A DNA stretch of 64,000 nt from assembly GCA_036960305.1 (NCBI GenBank), contig JBALWA010000006.1, positions 1-64,000 on the forward strand. Direction: 5' to 3'. This document shows, piece by piece, positions 9,428-17,175 of the stretch. This DNA is from JBALVT01 sp036960305. Its GTDB lineage: Bacteria > Pseudomonadota > Gammaproteobacteria > Pseudomonadales > Halieaceae. The notes below the pieces were generated by a model. The model saw nothing but the letters and a program-made list of their open reading frames with translations. It did not search any database and had not been told where the DNA came from. The translations under genes and the position numbers were made by a program. Position 1 is the first letter of the stretch; the number at the start of each line of letters is the position of its first letter.

Positions 9428-10849
9428 ATGTTACGACTAAGAAATTTAATCGGCCTGATGGCCCTGTCACTGTTAGTTGCCTGCGGCAGTGACAGCAGCG
9501 ACCGCAATGGCAACGGCAATGGCAACGTAGATCCAGCACCCACACCAACACCAGAGGCCGCTCAACTGCGAATAACCCATGCGTCAGCTGATGCGCCCGC
9601 AGTCAATGTTTACCTCGGTGGTGAACGCCAATTTGAAGGCGTGGATTTCAAGCAAAGTTCAGGCCTTGTCAACATCGCAGAGCCGGGCACTTTTGAAGTT
9701 GAAGTGCGAGGCATTCTGCCAGACGGAAGTGAAGTCACGGTAATTGGTCCTGTCGATATCACACTTGAAGGCGGTGAACGTACAGATGTCTTTGCGATTG
9801 GAAATCTGTTTAATGATGCAGGCGAAATCACGATTGCCGCGGCCCTGCTGGAACCTGTCGCGATAGAAGATGGCATTACCGATGTGCGCGTCAGTGTGCT
9901 CCACGCTGCGCCTGAAGTACCTGCTGTCGATATCTATGTAACAGCCCCGGGTGACGACCTGGCTAACACCTCGCCTATCACAGCGGCGTTTGGTGACTCT
10001 GCTGGCCCTGTGGCCATAGAGGCAGATACTGAATACCAGATCCGTATTACGCCCAATGGCAGCTCGGACGTTGTGTTCGATTCCGGCACAGTATCTTTCC
10101 CTGCCGGCACGGAGCTTGTTCTGGCCGCAGTAGAGAACACCTTCAAGCTCAGTCCCAGCCCAGTCACACTGTTGGCTGTTGGCCCAGACTCTGCCTCTGA
10201 GGTAGTTGATGTCAACACAGGTGCTTCGGTCAGGGTCGTCCATAACTCTGCGGACACTCCGGCAGTAGATGTTTTGGTAAATGGTGGCGAAGCAATCGAC
10301 GCACTGACCTTCCCTAACAGCACCGCATTCGACGCCCTTCAGGCACCTGCAGGAACCTACAATGTAGTAGTCGCTGCTGATGTGGACAATAGCATTGCGC
10401 CCATCGATGTGGATGTCACCCTGGAGCAAACCAAAAGCTATACGGTAATTGCAGTCGGCTCTTTGAATGAAAGTTCAATAGCACCGATTCTGCTTGAAAC
10501 GAATCGTCGCAATATTGCAACCGCGGCACTGGTAGAAGTGATACACGGATCCTACCTTGTAGCAGCTGAGATCCCCGTTGATATTTACCTGACAGTTGAC
10601 GGTGTTATCGCTGATGTTGATCCCGCCGTTACCGGCCTGGCCTACCAGGAATCAACCGGGCAACTGCCTGTAGCACCTGGCGACTACTGGATCACAGTAA
10701 CTGCGTCCGGCGACAAGTCTGTAGTAGCCTTTGACTCAGGTGGCACCCTCGCACTGGATGGCAACGTGAACTACACCATCATAGCGCGTGACCCCTCTGC
10801 TGAAGAAGTTGGTACACCGCTGATCAATGCAACTATCCTGACAGACTAG
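9428..10849 (+). CDS. DUF4397 domain-containing lipoprotein
   Basis: A cell-envelope lipoprotein of about 473 residues. It starts with a basic N-terminus, a hydrophobic helix and SLLVACGS, whose Cys is the lipidation site. Four repeats of the DUF4397 type follow, each opening with a motif such as ITHASADAPAVNVYL, VLHAAPEVPAVDIYV, VVHNSADTPAVDVLV and VIHGSYLVAAEIPVDIYL. These are beta-rich modules of unknown function. The ATG at 9428 is preferred because AGGAA stands just upstream; the frame also has ATGs at 9410 and 9413. A terminator follows, so it is probably monocistronic. Confidence 0.87.
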   Translation: MLRLRNLIGLMALSLLVACGSDSSDRNGNGNGNVDPAPTPTPEAAQLRITHASADAPAVNVYLGGERQFEGVDFKQSSGLVNIAEPGTFEVEVRGILPDGSEVTVIGPVDITLEGGERTDVFAIGNLFNDAGEITIAAALLEPVAIEDGITDVRVSVLHAAPEVPAVDIYVTAPGDDLANTSPITAAFGDSAGPVAIEADTEYQIRITPNGSSDVVFDSGTVSFPAGTELVLAAVENTFKLSPSPVTLLAVGPDSASEVVDVNTGASVRVVHNSADTPAVDVLVNGGEAIDALTFPNSTAFDALQAPAGTYNVVVAADVDNSIAPIDVDVTLEQTKSYTVIAVGSLNESSIAPILLETNRRNIATAALVEVIHGSYLVAAEIPVDIYLTVDGVIADVDPAVTGLAYQESTGQLPVAPGDYWITVTASGDKSVVAFDSGGTLALDGNVNYTIIARDPSAEEVGTPLINATILTD

Positions 10850-10871
10850 AAACACGGCATGAGGAATATCC

Positions 10872-10904
10872 AGCCCTCCACCTGAAAAGGTAGGGGGCTT
10901 TTTT
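10872..10904 (+). terminator. Rho-independent terminator after the DUF4397 gene
   Basis: AGCCCTCCACCT and AGGTAGGGGGCT can pair, with G-T wobbles, around a GAAA loop. A run of six T residues follows directly. It lies 23 bases after the DUF4397 stop codon. Confidence 0.85.
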
Positions 10905-10938
10905 CTTTCCATCCTACCAAAAGAACCAAAGGACACGC

Positions 10939-12126
10939 ATGAATAAACCATTAGATACCGACGTTCTGCTCGCAGCAGATAAAGGCACTGCTATGCTAGA
11001 GCGTGTGAAAAGCCTGCAACCGATGTTTAAGGCCAACGCAGACCTCGCCCGCAAAGGACGGTGTGTTCCTACGGAAAACATTGAAGCCCTTCAGGAGGCA
11101 GGTTTTTTTCTAGCCCTTCAACCGGCGCAGTGGGGCGGCTTCGAGTTGGATCCGCAGGACTTTTTTCGCATGCAGCTAGCGATCTCCCAGTCCTGTATGT
11201 CGACGGCATGGGCCAGCGGCATCGTCGCGGTACATGCATTCCAAATTGCATTAATGGATCAGCGCGCCCAGCGCGATGTATGGGAAGAAAGTATTCACAC
11301 GCGGGTATCTTCCTCTTATGCACCCATGGGTAAGGTTCAGCAGGTAGAAGGTGGTTTCCGGTTCAGCGGACGCTGGGGCTGGAGCAGTGGCTGTGATCAC
11401 TGCACCTGGGCACTACTGGGCGGCATACTGCCAGATGGCACATACCGGACGTTCCTCGTACCAAAAAGCGACTACCTCATTGAAGATACGTGGCATTCGA
11501 TGGGACTGCAGGGCACAGGGTCCAACGATATCGTAATCGAAGATGCTTTTGTACCCGATTACCGCACCCACAAACAAACCGATGGGTTCGAGGGCACCAA
11601 CCCGGGCGTTACTGACGAGAGCGCGGCGCTGTATCACCTTCCCTGGGCGCAGATTTTTATCCGCGTGGTTTCTACACCGGCTATTGGCGCGGCAATGAAT
11701 GCTCTCTCCCTGTATACCGACCTGGTTAGAGGCAAGGCCAGTGGTGATGTCACCAAGCTCGCACAGGACACCGGTACACAGATGAGAATTGCTGCGGCAA
11801 AAAATACCATAGCCGAAATGACAACGGTGCTGCAGTCGAACTTCGATACCATGATGGGGGCTTTGCGCACGGGAGGCGCGATCTCTTTGGAAGAGCGTAT
11901 CCTGTATCGCTACCAGGCCTCCCTGGTGATAGAGAAATCCATCACCGTGGTGGATTCACTGTTCTCCTCGGCCGGTGGCTCCTCGGTGTTTGTAGGCAGC
12001 CCCATTCAACAGTGTTTTCTGGATATCCATACTGCCAGAGCACATGTGGCTAACAATCCCACCTCGTTCGCGCGCAATTTGGGCGCAGTGGAGCTAGGCG
12101 CAGGCAATTCGGATTTCTTCGTCTGA
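10939..12126 (+). CDS. HsaA-like flavin-dependent monooxygenase (acyl-CoA dehydrogenase fold)
   Basis: A 395-residue protein of the acyl-CoA-dehydrogenase-fold monooxygenases (group D; HsaA, HpaB-like and DszC relatives). Family-type motifs are the N-terminal RCVPTENIEALQEAGFF, GRWGWSSGCDHCTWALLG in the beta domain and DSLFSSAGGSSVF near the C-terminus. Relatives hydroxylate a phenol or oxidise an aromatic ring using reduced flavin from a separate reductase. HsaA hydroxylates the ring-opened steroid 3-HSA. No HsaB reductase or extradiol dioxygenase is adjacent, so the substrate stays open. A clear terminator ends the unit. Confidence 0.8.
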   Translation: MNKPLDTDVLLAADKGTAMLERVKSLQPMFKANADLARKGRCVPTENIEALQEAGFFLALQPAQWGGFELDPQDFFRMQLAISQSCMSTAWASGIVAVHAFQIALMDQRAQRDVWEESIHTRVSSSYAPMGKVQQVEGGFRFSGRWGWSSGCDHCTWALLGGILPDGTYRTFLVPKSDYLIEDTWHSMGLQGTGSNDIVIEDAFVPDYRTHKQTDGFEGTNPGVTDESAALYHLPWAQIFIRVVSTPAIGAAMNALSLYTDLVRGKASGDVTKLAQDTGTQMRIAAAKNTIAEMTTVLQSNFDTMMGALRTGGAISLEERILYRYQASLVIEKSITVVDSLFSSAGGSSVFVGSPIQQCFLDIHTARAHVANNPTSFARNLGAVELGAGNSDFFV

Positions 12127-12134
12127 TATTTAAT

Positions 12135-12160
12135 TGGGGGCGCAGTTCAGCCCCCACTTT
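12135..12160 (+). terminator. Rho-independent terminator after the HsaA-like gene
   Basis: TGGGGGC (12135-12141) pairs perfectly with GCCCCCA (12150-12156) around an eight-base loop, followed by CTTTT. It lies 8 bases past the stop codon of the flavin monooxygenase gene. Confidence 0.75.
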
Positions 12161-12166
12161 TCTGCT

Positions 12167-12337
12167 TTATTTGCTCGCCACTATGTTCTCCGCGGTAAGC
12201 GTTCTCCACGGCCGGCCATCACAAATCTCATAATGCCTGCAATTGTCGGAGCAACCCCGGCAGGGTAAACGTGAACTGACAACCGCTGTGTCCGCTGGCG
12301 CACTATTACCCGGCTTTGAATCTGAACTGTCTTTCAT
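12167..12337 (-). CDS. small cysteine-rich protein, 56 aa
   Basis: This short frame encodes MKDSSDSKPG... and has four clustered Cys residues in PCRGCSDNCRHYEICDG, ending GRPWRTL and a TAA. The Cys spacing (CxxC, then Cys 4 and 7 residues on) fits a small metal-binding knot. A ribosome site, AAGGA, lies 9 bases before the ATG. I do not recognise a named family, though the CRGC...CDGRPWR pattern looks like a conserved protein rather than chance. The stop codon abuts the convergent terminator at 12135-12160. It partly fills the otherwise gene-poor 12127-12649 stretch. Confidence 0.5.
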   Translation of the reverse strand: MKDSSDSKPGNSAPADTAVVSSRLPCRGCSDNCRHYEICDGRPWRTLTAENIVASK

Positions 12338-12510
12338 TTGCTTGAATCCTTTTGTAATTACTATCTATACGCAATGCCAATAGAAGCAGATTCAATTCTT
12401 TCGAAAACCCGAAAACAGACAACCAATAAACAAGTAAAAAGACCTTGCCCACCTAATTTCACAACCGTAACATATACTGTGTATTTGCTCAGTATTATAA
12501 GGTTTCTGCC

Positions 12511-12615
12511 ATGAATGATTTAGCAACCTTCCCCCCTCTATCTGACACTGCTGATGATCGCCAAGCGAAGCAACGAGAGGCCGAGAAAAACGCTGGACTT
12601 CAAAACGCCAGCTGA
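12511..12615 (+). CDS. possible small ORF, 34 aa
   Basis: ATG at 12511 opens a 34-codon frame (MNDLATFPPLSD..., ending LQNAS) with AAGG 8 bases upstream. It is charged, has no membrane segment and no recognised family. It may be a small leader ORF before the DUF2141 gene, 34 bases downstream. Support is only the ribosome site, so this is weak. The rest of 12338-12510 is AT-rich and probably holds promoters for this unit and for the divergent Cys-rich ORF. Confidence 0.25.
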   Translation: MNDLATFPPLSDTADDRQAKQREAEKNAGLQNAS

Positions 12616-12649
12616 TAGATTTAACGAATAAGAACACAGGAGAAAATCA

Positions 12650-13072
12650 ATGAATCACAACTTTTCTCGTCAACTGGCCGCTTGTTTGGCATTAGTGTCA
12701 TCCAGTGCTTACGCCGATATATTGCAGGTAACAGTCAGCGGGATTAAGGCCGGACAAGGGAACCTCCGTGTAGCAGTTTTTGATGAGGCGCATCGAGATC
12801 AATTTGCCGAAGGGAAATTCCTCTATGGCGCTGAAGTACCCGCTGAAGCAGAGCAAATGACAGTAGAAATTCCTGATTTGGAATCGGGTGAATATGCCGT
12901 TGCCGTGATTCAAGACCTGAATGGCAACGGGAAGCTCGATCGCAATATGCTTAAGATTCCTAAAGAACCTTATGGATTCAGTGGCAGCTGGAAATGGGGT
13001 GGAGCTAGCTATGACGAGGCATCCTTCCACACAGATGAAACAAGATATTCAATAACGATTAAACTAAAATGA
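12650..13072 (+). CDS. DUF2141 domain-containing secreted protein
   Basis: A 140-residue protein with a cleavable signal peptide (MNHNFSRQLAACLALVSSSAYA, cleavage near residue 22). The mature part has the DUF2141 pattern: a beta strand ending in QGNLRVAVFD, YAVAVIQDLNGNGKLDRN, and the IPKEPYGFS motif. The DxNGNGxxD segment could bind Ca2+. DUF2141 proteins are periplasmic or outer-membrane associated and of unknown function. The stop overlaps the next start (ATGA at 13069-13072), so translation is coupled. Confidence 0.85.
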   Translation: MNHNFSRQLAACLALVSSSAYADILQVTVSGIKAGQGNLRVAVFDEAHRDQFAEGKFLYGAEVPAEAEQMTVEIPDLESGEYAVAVIQDLNGNGKLDRNMLKIPKEPYGFSGSWKWGGASYDEASFHTDETRYSITIKLK

Positions 13073-13674
13073 GGATCTTTCCACCTAGTCGATTTCGGCT
13101 ATCAGTGAGCAGTCAGAATGGGTTCCTCACCCGGAAGTTATTGATTTCCTTGGCCATTATCGCCTTCGGCCTCTTTGTCGTGGTTAAAAACCAGACAGCC
13201 GACCTCAGTATCTGGATCGCAGGGGCGCTTATCCTGGGTCTGTTGATAGGTTATGTAAATCGAGGCCCCACATTGGGCGTAATCGAAAAAATTGCTGCTA
13301 CCGGTATAAGGTACAAATCGAAGTGGAATTTTTTTGGCCTGCCACTAGTCTGTATCGCTTCTGGTCCAAACCCAGAGATGCATGAAGATCGGGGCTTGGC
13401 CAAAGGCATAATCGCCATTGGCGATGTTTCGTTTGGCATTCTATCTTTTGGCGGCCTCGCCTTCGGCGTCTTTTCTGTGGGAGGTGCCTCTATTGGACTG
13501 GTTAGTGTAGGCGGACTCGCGATAGGCGTTCTCGCTCTTGGTGGCGCCGCTATCGGTTTACTAGCTGCTGTCGGTGGCGTGGCTATTGGGTACAACGTGG
13601 TCGGAGAAGTGGGTATCGGCATACAGCACTTTGAGGATACGAAAATTCATATTCTCGACCTGCTGACTCTGTAG
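13069..13674 (+). CDS. membrane protein with glycine-rich tandem repeats
   Basis: A 201-residue protein of no recognised family. Two hydrophobic helices sit at about residues 24-65. From about residue 110 a short degenerate repeat appears at least seven times: xIGxxSFG, LAFGVFSVGG, ASIGLVSVGG, LAIGVLALGG, AAIGLLAAVGG and so on. The period is about 10 residues with Gly at fixed places, which could form a stacked beta-helix or glycine-zippered helices. Translation is coupled to the DUF2141 gene by the ATGA overlap, so the two probably act together in the envelope. It ends before a decayed gene fragment. Confidence 0.75.
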   Translation: MRIFPPSRFRLSVSSQNGFLTRKLLISLAIIAFGLFVVVKNQTADLSIWIAGALILGLLIGYVNRGPTLGVIEKIAATGIRYKSKWNFFGLPLVCIASGPNPEMHEDRGLAKGIIAIGDVSFGILSFGGLAFGVFSVGGASIGLVSVGGLAIGVLALGGAAIGLLAAVGGVAIGYNVVGEVGIGIQHFEDTKIHILDLLTL

Positions 13675-13689
13675 TAGGTGAGTTCAAAC

Positions 13690-13804
13690 GGATGAGGGAA
13701 TCTCGTTTGGCATTGGGAATACTATGAAGACACAACTGTAATACGTAAAAGGCGATCATGAGCGTTCAGTTCGGGCAGGCCCTGGAGCCTCTGGCCCTTC
13801 AGAA
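13690..13804 (+). pseudogene. decayed, internally deleted copy of the membrane coiled-coil gene at 37696
   Basis: Three colinear blocks match the intact gene near 37.7 kb. Bases 13704-13727 are identical to 37676-37699 over 24 bases, including its start codon. Then 13756-13778 matches 37901-37923 at 20 of 23, and 13779-13804 matches 37978-38003 at 23 of 26. About 170 bases are missing between the first two blocks and 54 (18 codons) between the last two. The frame after the ATG stops at once (MKTQL then TAA). The end overlaps the last bases of the convergent GST-like gene. A relic of a duplicated or transferred gene is the simplest reading. Confidence 0.7.
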
Positions 13805-14560
13805 TTCGAGCGGCAGCACGAGATGATCCTGAAATATTGTATCCCGCTGTTCGATCAAAACCGGGTCGTAGCCGGAAATTGATTTCGCCATAACGCCCCA
13901 GACCCCTCTAAGACCGTCTGACACCGCACAGACTTCAGGGGGCAGAGTCTGCAACATATTGGAAAAGTAGGCCCAGTAAACATCAGCAGCGGTAAATTGA
14001 CTGCCCACCAGAAAATGGGTTTTATTCTGTTCTTGCGCTTTTATATGTGCGCTCAGGTACTGCAAAAAATCTTCAATCTTTTGCTTACTCGCCTCGATGG
14101 CCTCCAGGCTATATTGATACTCTGCGTACATGGGGTTTTTTTCAGCATCGGGCCCCTGCCTCAAAGCACCGGCATGGAACATGAGCATCCGAGCGTTCCA
14201 GCCCAGCCCACCTTCACCGGCAATTTCGTTGATCAAGCCCACCATGAACATTTTCTCGTCCCGATTCTCCGGCACCAGCGAGGGCCCCGAACCCAATCTT
14301 TCAGCGAGATCCAATAGCTCCAGCCAGCGAACCCTGGGGGCCTCGTTCTCATACAGGGCGATGGGCGCGTTTCTGTGCTTCGTCCACTGCACCAGCTCGG
14401 TGTTTTCATCACCGGCTTTTTGCTGTACCGGCACATAGTCAACAGCGCGCAGCTTGAACAGTGCTTTTGCGGCTTCGCCCCATGGGCCAGGGACACCGCG
14501 CGTTAAGACCAGGCGCAACCCCGATAGGCTACGGGCTTCTTCGACCGTGAGATATTCCAT
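13799..14560 (-). CDS. glutathione S-transferase family protein
   Basis: A 253-residue protein with a thioredoxin-like N-terminal half (LRLVLTRGVPGPWGEAAKALF, then APIALYENEAPRVRWLELLDLAERLG) and a helical GST C-terminal domain ending in AADVYWAYFSNMLQTLP. The start at MEYLTVEEARS is chosen because GAGGAAG stands upstream; the open frame continues to 14743 but there it overlaps the upstream GST gene. It probably conjugates or cleaves with glutathione. It is last in a run of four same-strand genes with another GST, a PQQ dehydrogenase and a GST-like protein. Confidence 0.78.
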   Translation of the reverse strand: MEYLTVEEARSLSGLRLVLTRGVPGPWGEAAKALFKLRAVDYVPVQQKAGDENTELVQWTKHRNAPIALYENEAPRVRWLELLDLAERLGSGPSLVPENRDEKMFMVGLINEIAGEGGLGWNARMLMFHAGALRQGPDAEKNPMYAEYQYSLEAIEASKQKIEDFLQYLSAHIKAQEQNKTHFLVGSQFTAADVYWAYFSNMLQTLPPEVCAVSDGLRGVWGVMAKSISGYDPVLIEQRDTIFQDHLVLPLEF

Positions 14561-14589
14561 TCTGTTTCTTCCTCTTATGCCATTCTCTT

Positions 14590-15309
14590 TTAAAGGTTTG
14601 AATCTTCTATTGTGCCTGCGGGTACCTGACCATAAAGCAGGTCCCTTGCTTCCGGCGAGATTTGGCCGGGCGTGGCCGCAATGTCGGCGCCAATAGCGTA
14701 GGCGCGCTGCACCGCCGGACGATTGCCAACGCGTTCGAACCACGCTTTCAGGTGGGGTGTCGCATCAAGATCCTGGCCCTGCAGTTCGTGGAGGGTGATC
14801 CAGCCCCAGCAGGCCATGTCGGCGATTGAATATTCGTTATTTGCGATCCACTGATTGTCTCGCAGCTGAGTATCCAGTACGCGCCAAAGCCGGGCCACTT
14901 CGGTGACATAGCGCTGCTTCGCGTAGGGCAGGTCCTCCGGGCAATAGGCATTGAAGTGGTTGGCCTGACCGCCCATAGGGCCAAGGCCGGCCATCTGCCA
15001 CATCAGCCATTCCAGTACTTTGGCGCGTTTAGCCGGCTCTGCCGGATAAAACTGGCCCGTCTTTTCCGCAAGGTGAACCAGGATTGCACCGGATTCCATA
15101 ATAGTCAGGGGCTGTCCGTTTTCATCGCAGATATCGTGGTCGATGATCGCTGGTATTCGGCCATTGGGACTGATTTTCTGGAAGTCGGATTTAAACTGGT
15201 CCCCCTCCAGAATGTTCACCATGATGATGCGGTAATCCAGCCCTGTTTCTTCGAGAAAAATCGAAATTTTCCAGGTATTAGGGGTAGGAAAATAATACAG
15301 GTCTATCAC
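14590..15309 (-). CDS. glutathione S-transferase (YfcG/Nu-class-like)
   Basis: A 239-residue cytosolic GST. The N-terminal thioredoxin domain holds LYYFPTPNTWKISIFLEE (N-T-W-K replaces the usual Ser/Tyr region, as in Nu class), SPNGRIPAI with the cis-proline, and IMESGAILVHLAEK for glutathione binding. The helical domain includes MGGQANHFNAYCPE and ADMACWGWI. YfcG and YghU relatives act as disulfide reductases or peroxidases. It lies 9 bases after the PQQ dehydrogenase, so it is co-transcribed. Confidence 0.85.
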   Translation of the reverse strand: MIDLYYFPTPNTWKISIFLEETGLDYRIIMVNILEGDQFKSDFQKISPNGRIPAIIDHDICDENGQPLTIMESGAILVHLAEKTGQFYPAEPAKRAKVLEWLMWQMAGLGPMGGQANHFNAYCPEDLPYAKQRYVTEVARLWRVLDTQLRDNQWIANNEYSIADMACWGWITLHELQGQDLDATPHLKAWFERVGNRPAVQRAYAIGADIAATPGQISPEARDLLYGQVPAGTIEDSNL

Positions 15310-15318
15310 TGGCTAGCC

Positions 15319-17175
15319 CTACTCTTTAGGTGCCAGCTCAAACACCAGTAATACATTGCCTGGCATGTGGAAGTAGGCACCATAGCCGCTGTTCACAATA
15401 AGTCGACGATCTTTGAATACCGGGCCCGTACCGCCGCCAAAAGAACCGCCTGAGGTGGTGACGCCATTGACGGTGTCATAGTTCACGGCGGTATCGATAT
15501 CCCAGACAACCTTGCCGTCCGATGCTCTATAGGCCCGTAAGTGTCCATCCATCGCACCACCGACAACACCACCGGTCAGGGAGGATGCGGGAGAAGACAG
15601 CCCGGGCGAGCAAAACTTGCGGCCAACGCACAGATCTTTATTCTGTTTGAACCAGCGTGTCTCTCCGGTCAGGATATCCAGCGCATACATACCAGGATAG
15701 GAATCGATGCCAGCGTAAGACTTCCCTGGCCACAGTGGGCCGGGATCAAAATCGGAAACGGGTACGTACAGCGTTTGGCCTTCTACTGTCATCCCAAAGT
15801 GCACTCCCCCCTGGATACCACCGCGCCCCAACTGCCTGCGCCACAGGACCTTGCCGCCCTTGTCAGGATCCAGCCCGTACACTTCGCCAGACTTTTGGCC
15901 AGCCAACAAGATGTCTTTGCCCTCGGTTGTTGTGGCCATAATCACCGCGGCGCCGAAATCATAGTCCGGCCCTTTCTCAGCCGGGCAGTTAATCTTATCT
16001 TCGGTTTCACAACCCATATTCCAGGCATCACCCACCGTCATCTGCTGCTGCCAACGTATGCGCCCGTCCTTCATATCCAGCGCAAGAATTGCATCACTGG
16101 TGGTGCTGGACGGTGAGGAGTAGTTGGTTCCCGTGCCCACATACATAACACCGCGCTTGGGGTCCAGCGCCGGTGTATTCCACACGGGCGCACCCGAAGG
16201 GGCGATCTGGGGCGTGCCGATACTATTTTTCCCGACCTCCCTGGGTGTCTCGTCTATGGTGTAAGCTGTCCACAGTTTTTCACCACTGTGGGCGTCGTAG
16301 ACCGCAACACCACCTCGGAAGGTGCAACAGGGATACGATGGATCTGCCGCAACCGACACCTCAAGAGCCGACAAGGGCACATAGAGACGGCCCTCGTGCA
16401 GCGCGGGGGCGGCGGTAATTGTCAGGCTGGGATGATCATCCGCTCTATCGCGCCAGGCCAGTTCACCGGTCACCGCGTTTACCGCATAGACATTACCCAC
16501 CAGGTCACCGAAATACAGCAGTGGCGCTGTGCGCTCACCGGTGGGCCAGCTCGCGACGACAATACCGGTGCGCACTTCAGCGGTGGTATTGAACATCCAC
16601 CTGACGCAGCCCGTCTCTTCATCCAAAGCGAATACCGTGCCGTTGTGACTGCCCACGAAAATAGAGCCGCCAGCCAACGCCGGTTGTGAGCGCGCGCGAA
16701 CAGACTCGGGATAGGCAAAGGCCCACTTCAGACGCAGCTGGGAAATATTGTCGATGTTGATCGATGTACGTTGCGGGTCAAAGTAGCGCTGGTTGTTATG
16801 CTTTACGCCCCACCCCTCAAGGAGTGGCTGTGCGTCATAGTCAAAGGCCGCGAACTCACCCTTACACATCGGTGGCAACGCTGGCTTCTCTGCACTATCA
16901 AGCGTCACTCCGGTCAGGTACTCGGACACCTGTTTACGCTGCGTGTCACTCAAATCACTGGCCTGTGGACGCATGGCGCCATCGTTGAGGGACCGGTAAA
17001 TGGAGCCGGTGGACATCATTTTCAGTAATTCTCTCTCGGGCGCCTTGAGAACATTTCCGCCGTGACACTGCTCGCAGTGCTTGGTATAAATCGCCTCACC
17101 CGGGTGAGCCTCCTCCGCCTGGGCAGCAGCTGAGGCCATTAAGCCAACACCGATATACAGCAATACTCTCATCAT
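15319..17175 (-). CDS. quinohaemoprotein alcohol dehydrogenase, PVA-dehydrogenase-like (cytochrome c + PQQ propeller)
   Basis: A 618-residue periplasmic enzyme. A signal peptide ends near residue 20 (AQA). A haem c motif CEQCH is at 34-38 and is followed by a short cytochrome domain. The rest is a PQQ-type beta-propeller with repeats such as GGSIFVGSHNGTVFALDEETG and GVMYVGTGTNYSS. The cytochrome at the N-terminus is the order seen in polyvinyl-alcohol dehydrogenase; methanol-type enzymes lack it. Likely role: oxidation of a secondary or polymeric alcohol to a ketone, passing electrons to the respiratory chain. Its start overlaps the stop of the GST-like gene (ATGA). No PQQ biosynthesis gene is in the window. 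Confidence 0.85.
   Translation of the reverse strand: MMRVLLYIGVGLMASAAAQAEEAHPGEAIYTKHCEQCHGGNVLKAPERELLKMMSTGSIYRSLNDGAMRPQASDLSDTQRKQVSEYLTGVTLDSAEKPALPPMCKGEFAAFDYDAQPLLEGWGVKHNNQRYFDPQRTSINIDNISQLRLKWAFAYPESVRARSQPALAGGSIFVGSHNGTVFALDEETGCVRWMFNTTAEVRTGIVVASWPTGERTAPLLYFGDLVGNVYAVNAVTGELAWRDRADDHPSLTITAAPALHEGRLYVPLSALEVSVAADPSYPCCTFRGGVAVYDAHSGEKLWTAYTIDETPREVGKNSIGTPQIAPSGAPVWNTPALDPKRGVMYVGTGTNYSSPSSTTSDAILALDMKDGRIRWQQQMTVGDAWNMGCETEDKINCPAEKGPDYDFGAAVIMATTTEGKDILLAGQKSGEVYGLDPDKGGKVLWRRQLGRGGIQGGVHFGMTVEGQTLYVPVSDFDPGPLWPGKSYAGIDSYPGMYALDILTGETRWFKQNKDLCVGRKFCSPGLSSPASSLTGGVVGGAMDGHLRAYRASDGKVVWDIDTAVNYDTVNGVTTSGGSFGGGTGPVFKDRRLIVNSGYGAYFHMPGNVLLVFELAPKE

Noticed and set aside
12350..12500. 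AT-rich stretch as a possible riboswitch or small RNA
   Set aside because: No conserved fold or terminator was recognised. It is more simply a promoter region for the small genes on each side.
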